The translations under genes and the position numbers were made by a program. Shown here in pieces: positions 44,325 to 55,100 of a stretch of DNA of 64,000 nucleotides; within the stretch, counting starts at the first letter, position 1; each line of letters opens with the position of its first letter. The notes beneath the pieces are model-generated. The model was not told the origin of the DNA. It did not search any database and saw only the letters and a program-made list of their open reading frames with translations. Source of the DNA: Acetobacteraceae bacterium (GTDB lineage: Bacteria > Pseudomonadota > Alphaproteobacteria > Acetobacterales > Acetobacteraceae); the NCBI GenBank assembly GCA_004843165.1, contig CP039459.1:1057501-1121500 (forward strand), given 5' to 3'.

Positions 44325-44352
44325 GTATGACAATTTAATAAAAAAATCATAT
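44325..44352. promoter_or_regulatory. NikR-type operator before OprB porin
   Basis: GTATGA, sixteen bases, then TCATAT. The E. coli NikR operator is GTATGA-N16-TCATAC, so 11 of 12 half-site bases and the exact spacing match. It ends 45 bases before the porin start. A -10-like TATACT lies just downstream, so binding could repress. Confidence 0.7.
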
Positions 44353-44389
44353 TATCTTACATAATATTTTTAATTTATACTGTAAGATA
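44353..44389. promoter_or_regulatory. Inverted repeat at OprB promoter
   Basis: Eight-base arms TATCTTAC/GTAAGATA with a 21-base spacer abut the NikR-type site. The TAAGATATTTT part recurs just before the TonB receptor start at 46451. Its role is unknown. Confidence 0.4.
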
Positions 44390-44397
44390 TTTTAGTG

Positions 44398-46350
44398 ATG
44401 AAATCCGAATATAAGAAGAGATTTGGGAAAGCCTGCTCCTGCACGGCAAATCATCATCATACAGAGGATGTTTCCTTTGCCGCTGATGCCGTTGTTGTTT
44501 TAAAAGGCGCTGTTTTATGCGCCTGCCTTATTTGTTCGGGACGGGCAGCAACGGCAAGGGCACAAACAACTTTATCGCCATCCCCTGCTTATGAAAGAAA
44601 ATTAGGCACAGAGTCTCAGGATATTGAGATTAAAGCCTTACTCAAACAGGAGATGACAACAGAGATGGGAATGTTGCATCCGTCTCACTCAAAGAAACAT
44701 TATTGTTCAGCCCATCGGAATCATCAGTTTGAGAGAAAGTTGCATGCGCATTTCGTTCTCGAAGACGCGCCCCCCTCTTTGGAAAGAGAGGAAAAAGAAG
44801 AAGAGAGTGATAAAGGGTCAGATTTTCTGACACAGAATTCCCTCCCTCTTTTTGGCAATCATGCGATGACTTCAGAGGAGTTCTGGCAGAACTCTATGAT
44901 GCAGGGATCTTTTCCTGCTGTGAATAATGTCGGGGCCGTGGTGGCCAGTGAATCTATGGGAGATTCCCAAAATTTAGATTCAGGCGATATTTTACATCGG
45001 GATGAAATGCTGGGCAGTCTGTTCGGTATTCGGAATTTACTGGGGCATTTTGGGGTAACTTTTAGCGTTTTGGATATTGAAGAAGTTTGGGGAAACCCAA
45101 CAGGGGGCACCCCTTCGCAGGCAGATGGTTCCCCTGTCTGGGGTGGAAATGGTCACGGTTCAAGTCAATCTGCGGCTTATATTGGGGTAACGATGTTAAA
45201 TTTACAGGCAGATTTAACGAAGATTCTTGGCCCGAAATTAGGACTTTTTAATATTAGCGGTATGCAAATTAGAGGGCAGGAGCTTTCTCAAGATCATCTT
45301 GCCGTTTTTAATCCTGTTTCGGGGCAGGAGGCGGATCGTTCTTTCCGTCTTTTTGAAATGTGGTATCAGCAGCCTTTATTTCATAATCGGATGGATATTC
45401 GTGTCGGGCAAATGGATTTAGATACGGAATTTTGGCTAAGCGGTTATGGGGGATTATATCTTAACGGGAATTTTGGCTGGCCGCTCCTGCCATCTGCGGA
45501 TCTTTATTCTGGTGGAGCTTCTTGGCCGCTGGCTTCTCCGGGGGTTCGTTTTCGCTATCGTCCCTCTTCCAAAGTGAATTTTATGTTTGCGGCTTCGGAT
45601 GACAATCCGCCGGGGAATCAGGATAATTCTTTTGCGATTCAAGATGGGGGTGATTCTGCAGATCCGACAAATCAAGATGCTGGACGCTCTGCCTCTGGTA
45701 CAAAATTTAATTTAGGGACGGGGGCGCTCCTGATTTCAGAGCTTCAAGTCGGGATGAGTTTTGGTAAGCATCATGACTTGCCCGGTGTTTGGAAACTTGG
45801 CGGCTATTACGATACCGGCGCTTATCCGAGTTATTATCAAAATCAGCAAGGAGAGCCTTTAGGCAATCCCAATGATTTGGGTAATCCCAATATACCGGCA
45901 TGGAAAAAAGGGAATTGGGCTGTTTACGGGATTACGGATCAGATGCTTTGGCATTCTAGTACAAATGCCAACCAGTCTGTCGGTGTTTTTTTCGAAGGGA
46001 TGGGGACGCAGGGGGATCGTAATCTGATTAGTTTTGCGGCCAATGCCGGGATCAATTTTAAGGCACCTTTTCACAACCGCCCTAATGATACATTGGGTTT
46101 GGCGTGGGATATTGGGGTGGTCAGCTCCGGCGAGCGGCATTTTGACTGGGAATCCGGTGCTATTATGCAAACAACAGAAAATGATATGGAGCTGACATAT
46201 CAGGCTATGATAACACCGTGGCTTAACCTTCAGCCGGATTTTCAATATGTTTTCCGTCCGGGTGGGGGAGCACAGGATTATGCTTATAATACGCTTCAAA
46301 GGGTTGGTGATGAGGCTATTTTAGGCTTGCATGCGGATATAAAATTTTAG
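44398..46350 (+). CDS. OprB-family carbohydrate-selective porin
   Basis: This is a 650-residue outer-membrane porin. It has an unusual long N-terminus (MKSEYKKRFGKACSC, then a His-rich patch) before the hydrophobic signal, shared with the TonB receptor at 46467. A poorly conserved acidic/His segment to about residue 180 precedes the OprB beta-barrel (GVTFSVLDIEEVWGN, DIRVGQMDLDTEFW, GVRFRYRPSSK), which ends in LGLHADIKF. OprB porins usually pass glucose and other sugars. The NikR-type operator upstream suggests a link to nickel instead. No good Shine-Dalgarno precedes the ATG at 44398; an adjacent GTG is one codon earlier. Confidence 0.88.
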   Translation: MKSEYKKRFGKACSCTANHHHTEDVSFAADAVVVLKGAVLCACLICSGRAATARAQTTLSPSPAYERKLGTESQDIEIKALLKQEMTTEMGMLHPSHSKKHYCSAHRNHQFERKLHAHFVLEDAPPSLEREEKEEESDKGSDFLTQNSLPLFGNHAMTSEEFWQNSMMQGSFPAVNNVGAVVASESMGDSQNLDSGDILHRDEMLGSLFGIRNLLGHFGVTFSVLDIEEVWGNPTGGTPSQADGSPVWGGNGHGSSQSAAYIGVTMLNLQADLTKILGPKLGLFNISGMQIRGQELSQDHLAVFNPVSGQEADRSFRLFEMWYQQPLFHNRMDIRVGQMDLDTEFWLSGYGGLYLNGNFGWPLLPSADLYSGGASWPLASPGVRFRYRPSSKVNFMFAASDDNPPGNQDNSFAIQDGGDSADPTNQDAGRSASGTKFNLGTGALLISELQVGMSFGKHHDLPGVWKLGGYYDTGAYPSYYQNQQGEPLGNPNDLGNPNIPAWKKGNWAVYGITDQMLWHSSTNANQSVGVFFEGMGTQGDRNLISFAANAGINFKAPFHNRPNDTLGLAWDIGVVSSGERHFDWESGAIMQTTENDMELTYQAMITPWLNLQPDFQYVFRPGGGAQDYAYNTLQRVGDEAILGLHADIKF

Positions 46351-46394
46351 GGCTTGAGGCTTAAAAGAGAATTTTTCTAATGGGCTAGCCTATA

Positions 46395-46422
46395 GTATGA
46401 TTTTATTTTAAAAACATCATAT
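46395..46422. promoter_or_regulatory. NikR-type operator before TonB receptor 4
   Basis: GTATGA-N16-TCATAT, the same half-sites and spacing as at 44325, ending 44 bases before the start codon (45 for the porin). The spacer itself differs between the two sites, so conservation is confined to the half-sites. Confidence 0.72.
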
Positions 46423-46466
46423 ATAAATGCGCCTTATGTCTCCTTTTTCTTATAAGATATTTTTCC

Positions 46467-48797
46467 ATGAAGTCCGCTTATCAAAAGAAGTTTGGAAAAT
46501 CCTGCTCTTGCCATGTGCGCCATGCGCATAAAGGCGGTCTTTCTTTTGCGCCAGATGCCGTGATTATTCTCAGGGGGGTCGTGCTTGGCTTCAGCCTTGT
46601 TTATATGGCCGGGGAAGCAAGGGCAGATTCCGCTGGGGAGGAGAAGCGCCCAAAAACAGTAGAGACGGAGCGTGTCCGTGTGAAAGGAACGCCGACTCCT
46701 GTTGCCAATCAAATCAGCGGTGTTAAGGCGGATTATTTGAATAAAGAGGCTAATTTAGGCCCTTTGGGAAAAGTAAAATTGGAAAAAGCGCCTTTTTCTG
46801 TCATGCAGACAGGGCATGATGTCATTGAAAATGAACAGCTGCGGACAATGGATGAGGCTTTTGAGTATATGCCCTCTGTTCAGTTGCAAAAATATGCAAC
46901 CCCAAGTCCACAGATGGTGAATAGGGGCTATCAGGCGGATATTGTTGCCAATTCCAGAATTGATGGATTTAATGTGCGTTTAGGCTCGCCCTATACGACA
47001 GAGCAATTTCAATCCATGACCGTATTGAATGGGGCAGCAGGCGCACTTTATGGGCCGGAAAGCCCTTCCGGTGTTGTTGATATGACGCTGAAGCGTCCGA
47101 CAAATAAGCCTTTTTTTAATTTTAATTTTGGATATGATTCAAATGGCGCCCCGCTTGAATCCTTTGACAGTTCTTTAGGACGTGGCCCTGTAAAAGTGCG
47201 GTTTAACTATTTAAACCAAACAGGACAATCTTATGTCAGCACCTCCGATATTTGGCGTAATCTCTATAGTGGTGACATGGATATTCAGCTTACGAAACGT
47301 TTAAAGCTCGAATTGGATGCTGGACAATATAATGTCGGCTATTATGGGCTGCCGGGAGCTTTTGCTTATTCAGGGACAACTTCTTTACCGGATGCGCCTG
47401 ATTCTGCTGTGGCAGGTTATGGTCAAAATCAGGGGGGATATACGGCCTCCAGCACTTTTGGGATGGAAAAATTATTTTTTGATATCAGTACCCATTGGAA
47501 ATTGAAGCTTGGGGGTGCCTATGACAGTAGTACAAGACATATTCATACGATTACGAATAATCTTTACAATGCCGGCAGTAATGATTGTGTCAGTGCAGGC
47601 GTTTCTGGCGCCTCTTGTTATACGCAGACGCTGGCAGCTTCAGGATCAAATAATTATGACGGCGTGTGGAGCAATTACGCTTATTTAAATGGGGATTTCC
47701 ATACCGGCCCGATAACGCATCATATCAATTTGGGAACAAATGGGTATAATTCCACGCTGACCCAGCCAAATTTTACACAAAAATCAGAGAATTTGGATAC
47801 AGCAGGCATCTATAATCCGGTGGTTGTGCCTTTGGGCTATGTGCCGAAACAATATGGCGGCAATCATGTGGGGAGTGTCACACAGCAGCAGGCCTTTATT
47901 TTTGGGGACAGTATGGATATTGGCAAGCAATTCACCGTGATGGGACAGTTTTCGGAAAGCTGGATTTTCACGAAAAATTTTGCCAAAAAAGCGCCTTATG
48001 CGCAAACAGGCAACAGTGAGGCCAATGGGGTATTTTCGCCTTCTGTCGGCTTTACCTATCATCCAAGCAATAATCTGAATTTCTATTTTAACTGGGGAAA
48101 TTCCATTCAGCCGGGGCCGACTGCTTCGGGAAATGTTGCAAATGTCGGGCAGAGCCTCGCTCCTGTCCGTTCATGGCAATATGAAGGCGGCGTGAAATGG
48201 ACGGCCTGGAAAAGATTGCAGATCAATTTGGATGGATTTTCCATGTCCCGCCCTTATGCGTTTGCAAACCCGAATGTGACCGAGGATGGTTTGCCGGTTT
48301 ATGGTTATTACGGCGCACAGAATGATTACGGGATTGAATATCAAATGTCGGGCGCTGTGGGGAAAGATATTTCGATTTATGGCGGTTTTACATGGGATCA
48401 TGCAAGACTGACCAATACAGGCAACCCTTTAACGTCCAATAAAAAAGTAACAGGCGTACCGGAATGGAGTACGGATTTTCTCTTGGATTTTCATCCGCAG
48501 GTACTGCGTGGTGTGGCTTTTAATGCCAATATTCATTATGTCGGCACACGACAGGCCAATGTCTATAATACGACAGCGGCGCCCGAATATGTCACACTCA
48601 ACTTGGGTGTGCGTTATGCAACACAGCTCGCAGGGCATAAATTTGTCGTGCGAGGCAATGTTGATAATGTAACGGGGCAAAACTATTGGGATTCCGCCTT
48701 TGCCGATGCAACGGATGGTGCCGCAAAGGGTGCAAGCTATAGTGCTGTTCTGGGCACACCGAGAACATGGCGCATTACAGCCTCTGTTTATTTTTAG
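46467..48797 (+). CDS. TonB-dependent receptor, candidate nickel receptor (receptor 4)
   Basis: This is a 776-residue outer-membrane receptor. The N-terminal extension MKSAYQKKFGKSCSCHVRHAHK carries a CxC and three His before the signal. The TonB-box-like ETERVRVKGTP follows, then the plug (GHDVIENEQLRTMDEA, NSRIDGFNVRLG, LNGAAGALYGP) and a barrel ending ITASVYF. It shares KPFFNFNFGYDSNGA with the other paralogs. Its NikR-type operator and its place next to the porin suggest nickel-chelate import (inference); annotation by homology alone would be a siderophore receptor. Confidence 0.9.
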   Translation: MKSAYQKKFGKSCSCHVRHAHKGGLSFAPDAVIILRGVVLGFSLVYMAGEARADSAGEEKRPKTVETERVRVKGTPTPVANQISGVKADYLNKEANLGPLGKVKLEKAPFSVMQTGHDVIENEQLRTMDEAFEYMPSVQLQKYATPSPQMVNRGYQADIVANSRIDGFNVRLGSPYTTEQFQSMTVLNGAAGALYGPESPSGVVDMTLKRPTNKPFFNFNFGYDSNGAPLESFDSSLGRGPVKVRFNYLNQTGQSYVSTSDIWRNLYSGDMDIQLTKRLKLELDAGQYNVGYYGLPGAFAYSGTTSLPDAPDSAVAGYGQNQGGYTASSTFGMEKLFFDISTHWKLKLGGAYDSSTRHIHTITNNLYNAGSNDCVSAGVSGASCYTQTLAASGSNNYDGVWSNYAYLNGDFHTGPITHHINLGTNGYNSTLTQPNFTQKSENLDTAGIYNPVVVPLGYVPKQYGGNHVGSVTQQQAFIFGDSMDIGKQFTVMGQFSESWIFTKNFAKKAPYAQTGNSEANGVFSPSVGFTYHPSNNLNFYFNWGNSIQPGPTASGNVANVGQSLAPVRSWQYEGGVKWTAWKRLQINLDGFSMSRPYAFANPNVTEDGLPVYGYYGAQNDYGIEYQMSGAVGKDISIYGGFTWDHARLTNTGNPLTSNKKVTGVPEWSTDFLLDFHPQVLRGVAFNANIHYVGTRQANVYNTTAAPEYVTLNLGVRYATQLAGHKFVVRGNVDNVTGQNYWDSAFADATDGAAKGASYSAVLGTPRTWRITASVYF

Positions 48798-48910
48798 AAA
48801 TTTTCGCCCTGTGGTGGTGAGACGTTTTAGAGACAAAAACAGAATAGTCATTCTAACAATTATTCGCAAAATTTACAAATATTTTTGACGATTCGCTCTG
48901 ATTAAAAACA

Positions 48911-48939
48911 TTAAAAATGCTTTTGGGAGCATTTTTTTT
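48911..48939 (+). terminator. Terminator downstream of receptor 4
   Basis: The stem AAAAATGCT/AGCATTTTT has loop TTTGGG and runs into further Ts. It lies 113 bases after the receptor stop. The rest of the 48798-49184 gap is AT-rich upstream sequence for the autotransporter. Confidence 0.78.
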
Positions 48940-49184
48940 ATGTCTGTGTTTCTTTGAAAGAATTTTCTGAAAAGCACAGAGAGGGGAAGGTTTTTTTTGC
49001 AAAAGGAGGTTGTTTTTAAAATCCGATTTTAAAATGAGATTAAAGATGCGCATTTTAAATCTATTGCTTTTTGTAAAAAATATAGATGAAATAAGTATTC
49101 GATTTTTCTTTATTTCGCTTTTTTGGACAATACTTTGGGTTTTCCTGTTCGTTGAAAGATTATTATTTACTGAAAGCAGGAAGA

Positions 49185-52100
49185 ATGTGCCGTCGTCACA
49201 TTTTTGCCATCTCTGTGATGTCTTTTGCCAGTCTATTCCCTTTTGAGAGGGCTAGAGCCCAACAGGTATGGAGCATTAACTCAAATGAGACCATTGGGCC
49301 GGGGGATGCGCATTCAGCCCCTGACGGTGTCCGTATCGCCGATGCCGGCCCGTCCTCGACAGGGAGTCTCACGATCACTGGGAAGGGGGCGTCTCTCACA
49401 GCGACGCTATCGCCAATAAACACTCCGAGTCCGGCATATACGATCGGCGTTGGGGTGGACGGCACAGGCGTGCTGAATATCGAAAATGGCGGAAGCGCCA
49501 TCGCAACAGGAGTGCTCAATGGTGGTCAGGCTGGTCAGATTTGGGCTGGTGCCCGTGAGGGGTCGAACGGCACCATCAATGTGACCGGGCCAGGCAGTTC
49601 GATGTCCGCAAATTCGCGAATTGATGTTGGCGTTTTGGGAAACGGGACGTTGAATATCACAAATGGCGGTGAGGTAACCGGTGCAAACGATAATTTGTAC
49701 CTTGGTCTTGGGTTTAACTATTGGGGTGGTGCAAATGCAAATGCGGCTGATCCGGGTAATGGGCAGGGCATTGTTAATGTGGATGGAAAAGATTCCCTTC
49801 TGGACATCTCCGGCCAAGGTAAAATTGGCTATTATGACAAGGGTACGCTGAATATTACAAACGGCGGCTCTGCGATTCTTAATGGCATGACTGTTGCGGA
49901 AAATAAGAGCGCTCAGGGGAGCGCTGTCAAAATTGATGATGCCGCTTTGAAGGTTACTGCTGGGGCTACGATTGGCAATGGTGGAATGGGCAGCCTGACA
50001 GCACACAATAAGGCAACAGCGATTTTTGACAGCGGGTTGATAATTGCCGACACGAAGGCGGCGAGCGGCAGTTCTGCCGATATTAACAATTCAAAGCTGA
50101 ATGTTACCGGTGATACCGTTATCGGAAATCAAGGGCAGGGACTTTTAACAATTGAAAATGGTTCATCAACGACGCTGAATGGCGGACTCTCCGTTGCGAA
50201 TGCTGCCGGCTCTGACGGAAGTAAAGTTGATGTTAACAAGGCGACTTTAACCGTTTCCGGTGATGCAGAAAACAAGATTGGCAATTCTGCAAAGGGTCTG
50301 CTAAGCGCCGAAAATGGCGCAATTGTGAATTTTACAAATACAAAATCTTTGGTCATTGCCGCAAATGCAGGTTCCGAAGGCAGTACGGTTCATCTGGATG
50401 ATGCCGCTTTGACGGTTTCCGGTTCTGGCAGGACTGTTGTCGGTCAAGGTGCGATGGGCAGCCTGACAGCAGAAAATAAAGCAACAGCGACCTTTGGTAG
50501 CGGGTTAACGATTGCCGACACGAAGGCGGCGAGCGGCAGTTCTGCCGATATTAACAATTCAAAGCTGAATGTTACCGGTGATACCGTTATCGGAAATCAA
50601 GGGCAGGGACTTTTAACAATTGAAAATGGTTCAGCAACGACGCTGAATGGCGGACTCTCCGTTGCGAATGCTGCGGGCTCTGATGGAAGTAAAGTTGATG
50701 TTAACAAGGCGACTTTAACCGTTTCCGGCGATGCAGAAAGCAATATCGGCAATTCTGCAAAGGGTCTGCTGAGCGCCGAAAATGGCGCAATTGTGAATTT
50801 TACCAATACAAAATCTTTGGTCATTGCCGCAAATACAGGTTCCGCCGGCAGTGCGATGGATCTGGATGATTCAACCTTAAACATTGAGAATAATAACCAG
50901 CTTGGGTCTGTCACGATAGGTTCAAAGGACTCGGATGGCAGTCTGAATCTGTCAAATAAGGCTACGGCAAATATCCTTTCAACAAATGTTTTTGTTGCGC
51001 ATGGCAGCCTTAATCTCGATAACAGCACCGCCACCATCTCCAAAGGGGGAAATCTGATTTTGGCTGAGGATTCCGGCAGTTCCGCTACTGTCAATCTGAC
51101 AGATAATGCTATTTTGACAGAGGATGGTGATATTACAGCAGGGGCAGGAAGCTCCAAGATCAATGTTGGAAACGCCGCTGATAAAGGAAACTCAACGCTC
51201 AATATCGGCGGGAATGTCATGCTTGCTTCAGGGGGAAAATCTTCGATTGCGTTGGATAATGGCGTGATGAATTTCACGGGCGCCGGCAGTCAAAAGGAGG
51301 CGCTGGATGTTTCTCTGGCGGATCAGTCCATTATCGGCGTCACGCAAAAAAGCGCCTCAACCCTGCTTTCCGGTGTGGTTTCCGGGGCAGAAGGATTGCT
51401 GAGAAAAACAGGTCTGGGGGAATTGATCCTTGGAAATGACAATAGCTATGCCGATGGCACGGAAATTGATTCAGGAACACTGACAGGCCATGTCAATCAA
51501 GACGGCTCAGGCAGTTTCAGCACGGGGAATATTGCAGAACAAAGCGGCTCAACGCTTCAAATTGCCCAAAATAAAGACGGTGACTTTAAAAATACCCTTT
51601 CAGGCGCTGGCGACCTGCTTATCAATGCTAAAGGCGGAACAATTTCGCTTTCCGGCGATGAAAGCCAGCATACAGGGAAGACATTGGTGAATGAGGGGGG
51701 TGCGACCCTTTCCTCTGCCACTTCTTACGGCGGCGGTTTTGACATTGCGACAGGCGGGATCCTTTCCGGTCTCGGTTCAAATGGCACGGCGACCATTAAG
51801 GGCGATCTCAATAATAACGGCCAGCTTATTGTTGGCTCAGGCGATGCAAAACAGACAGGGACGCTCACTGTTGATGGAAATCTTTTCCTCGCCGGCGGTT
51901 CAAAAACAACGTGGGCGGAAAGCACGGCAACAGATGTTAACAATGCCGGCCTTGCTTCCGCCACTGCCGGAAATGATTTAATTAACGTCACAGGCAATGT
52001 CGCTCTTGGCGATAAAAATGGCGATGCCGTCATTAATGTTAAATCGGCCTTGGCAAATAGTGCGGATTTAGGCCCCGGTGCCTATCGTTTGATTAATTAT

Positions 52101-55100
52101 GGCGGCTCATTGACGAGTGATATGGCAAAACTCGGCACGGTTTCTGTTGGGGCGGATCAGGTTGCCGTCATTGAAACCGGTGTGGATAAAGAAGTCAATC
52201 TGCTGATTACGGATGCCACGACAAAAGGATATGGCAATATCTGGAACGGCGGCGCCGCAACATCCGCGGATGGCACCTCTGTCGTTGGCGGCAGCGGCAC
52301 ATGGTCCAATTCCGATCTCTTAGGTTCTCCGAGCGCGCCTTCCTCTGTGAGTTGGGCTGGCGTTGAAAAAGACGGTTCAAAAACATTTCACGATTCTTGG
52401 GCAGGCGCCAATCCTGCTGGGAATACAGACGGCTACACAGCAATTTTTCAAGGTCAAGGCGGTACCGTCACGATCAGCGATACGACGTATCAAAATAACG
52501 ATAACGGTCAGCAAACGGAACAGAAAAGTCAGGTGAAAGCGGCAGGTTTGGATTTTGGTGCTGACGGTTACACGCTGAAAGGCGATGCGCTCTCCGATAA
52601 TGGTAATGGCATGACTATCAGGGTTGGTGACGGACAGTCTGATGGCGCTAAATATACGGCCAATATTGATAACCAGCTCTTAACCCATGCGATCACAAAA
52701 ACAGATTCCGGAACTTTGAATCTCAATTCGGATGGAAATGTTGCGACAACCGGCATTGATGTCGAAGGCGGCACAATGAATCTGAATGGCAAGGATAATC
52801 AGTTTGGCGGAATTTCTCTTGTCGGGGATGGCGATCTGCTCAATACCAACGGCGCAGGGTCTTTGGGCACTTCCAACCTTCGGATTTATGGTGGCGGTCA
52901 GGCAGATATTGCCCTGCAATCCCTTTCGGATCAGGCGACCATTACCGATGAAGGGCGCTTGGATATCGGCGGTACGCAGAATAACGCAAAATCTGTTTGG
53001 AATGAGAGCGGCACTTTAGGAAATACGCTTTCCGGAGGCGGGGTGCTGAACAAATTCGGTACGGGAAATATCGCTATGACAGGTAATAATGACGGTTTTA
53101 CAGGGCAAACACAGGTTAATAATGGGACGCTGGATTTCAACGGCGGCAATATGTCTCATTCCGCCGTATTGGTGGATGCCGGCGGTGTTGCCGATGGGGA
53201 TGTTGTTCAGAAAAGTGCCACTTTAACGGCTGAGGACGGCGCCTCGGCGAAATCCATTACTTTAGCGGACACGGCAACGCTCAAAGATGGCTCACAGACA
53301 AGCAATCATCTTGTGGCCGCAGGCTTAACAGTGGCGGATAATGTTACTGTCGGCTCTGGCGATAGCGCAACGCTGAACAAAGCCAATAATGGATCTTCCC
53401 TTGATATCGGCAGTGATTTAGATGTTGCCGTAAATGGCGGAAAGAATGCCACTGTTACTTTAAATGACGGATCAAGCCTCAAAGCCGGGGGAAATATTGC
53501 GCTGGGGAATGCTGTTTTGAATGCAGAGAATGCCTCAATTTCGAGTGCTAAAAATCTCGTGATGGGCGGTGACCTCACGCAAAGCGGCAAAAACACCACG
53601 GTAACAGCTAATCTTTCCGGAACTTCCCTCGATGTCAGTAATTCAATGGCACTCAATAATGGCTCTTTGACAGCGGATAAAGGCTCAAAGATTACAGCCG
53701 GCGGCACTGCTATTGTCGGTTCCGGCAAAAGCAATGATGCCAAAATGAATGTAAAAGGCGGATCTTCCCTCTCTGCCGGCAATCTTGTTTTGGGTTCAAA
53801 TAGCGGCACCGGCACATTGAATCTTTCGGATAACAGCCGTTTGAAAATAGCCGGTCAAACAATTGTCGGGATGGACGGTACAGGGACGATTAATGTTGGA
53901 ACGAACTTAAATCCTCTAGGTGGGAATAAAGAGGGTAAAGCGTTTGTTATGAGTGCTGCTGATAGCTCTTCTTTGACGCTGGGCAATAATACTATTCTTG
54001 CTCAAAATGCGGGTTCCTCGGGGACAATCAATATGTATGAGGGTACGATTCTAAATGCCTCGGGACAAATTGTGCATGGTGACGGCACAGCGAACATGTC
54101 TTTTACCAATGCTTCTTTAAACGCCACAGGTGACTTGAGAGATGATGTCGATACAAGCCTGAGCGGTCAGAATACGATCAATACCAACAGCAATAATATT
54201 GATTTAGACAGTAAACTTTCCGGTGACGGCGGGTTTGATAAAACCGGTTCCGGTATTTTGCAGATTGATAATAAAAACAACAGCTACACAGGCGCAACCA
54301 ACATCCAGCAAGGGATTTTACAGGGTGTTGGGACGATCGGCGGTGACCTTAACATGGCAAGCGGGACGACTTTAAGAGCTGGTATGTCTTCTGATCCATC
54401 TGTCCAATATGGAAAAATGCAGGTCAATGGCAACACAATAATGCAAGACGGATCGACCCTGACCTCTTATGTTGGCGGCAGCGGCAACAACCTCCAGTCG
54501 GGTCAAATTTACGACAAGGGCATCTTTACCATCGGGCGCAATAACACAACACTCGATATCCATGCCGCACCCGGCTCCGAGCTCGCCGTCAATCAAGATT
54601 ACGAGATTGTCCATGCCGATGGCGGGGTGAACGGCAAGTTCAGCAATTATAATCAAAACGGCACGATCGGCGGTTCCGGGGCTTATGATTACGGCACGCT
54701 CTATACGCTGGGGCCTTATTACACAGAGAAAGACGTTCAGATCAAATGGCTCTTTGACAGCAGTAAAGGCCTAGGCTGGGGTGGTGACCGTAACCAGACA
54801 GGCACGGCTCAGAGACTTTCCCCTTCTGTTGATAATCCGAACAGTCCGCTTCATGGCATTGCCAGCATCCTCGCCGGCTCTGACAACGAACAGCGCCTTT
54901 ATAATTTAACGCAGATGGATGGTGAAATCGCCTCCGATATGCGGACCGGCAATATCAATAACAATTTCTGGGTCAGAGATTCCGTTAATAACCGCCTCGA
55001 CTGCCTCGAAGACACGTTCCGCCAGATCGGCGACGGCAAAGCCACAAATTCCAATGTCTGCGGCGTTACCGGTAAAAAGGTCAATGTCTGGGGCAATATG

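Noticed and set aside
49986-50860. Regular repeats as a CRISPR array
   Set aside because: Repeats are 468 bases, in frame and coding; no short repeats with unique spacers.
50597-51277. 226-codon frame antisense to the autotransporter
   Set aside because: Arises from the repetitive codon pattern of the passenger; low-complexity product.
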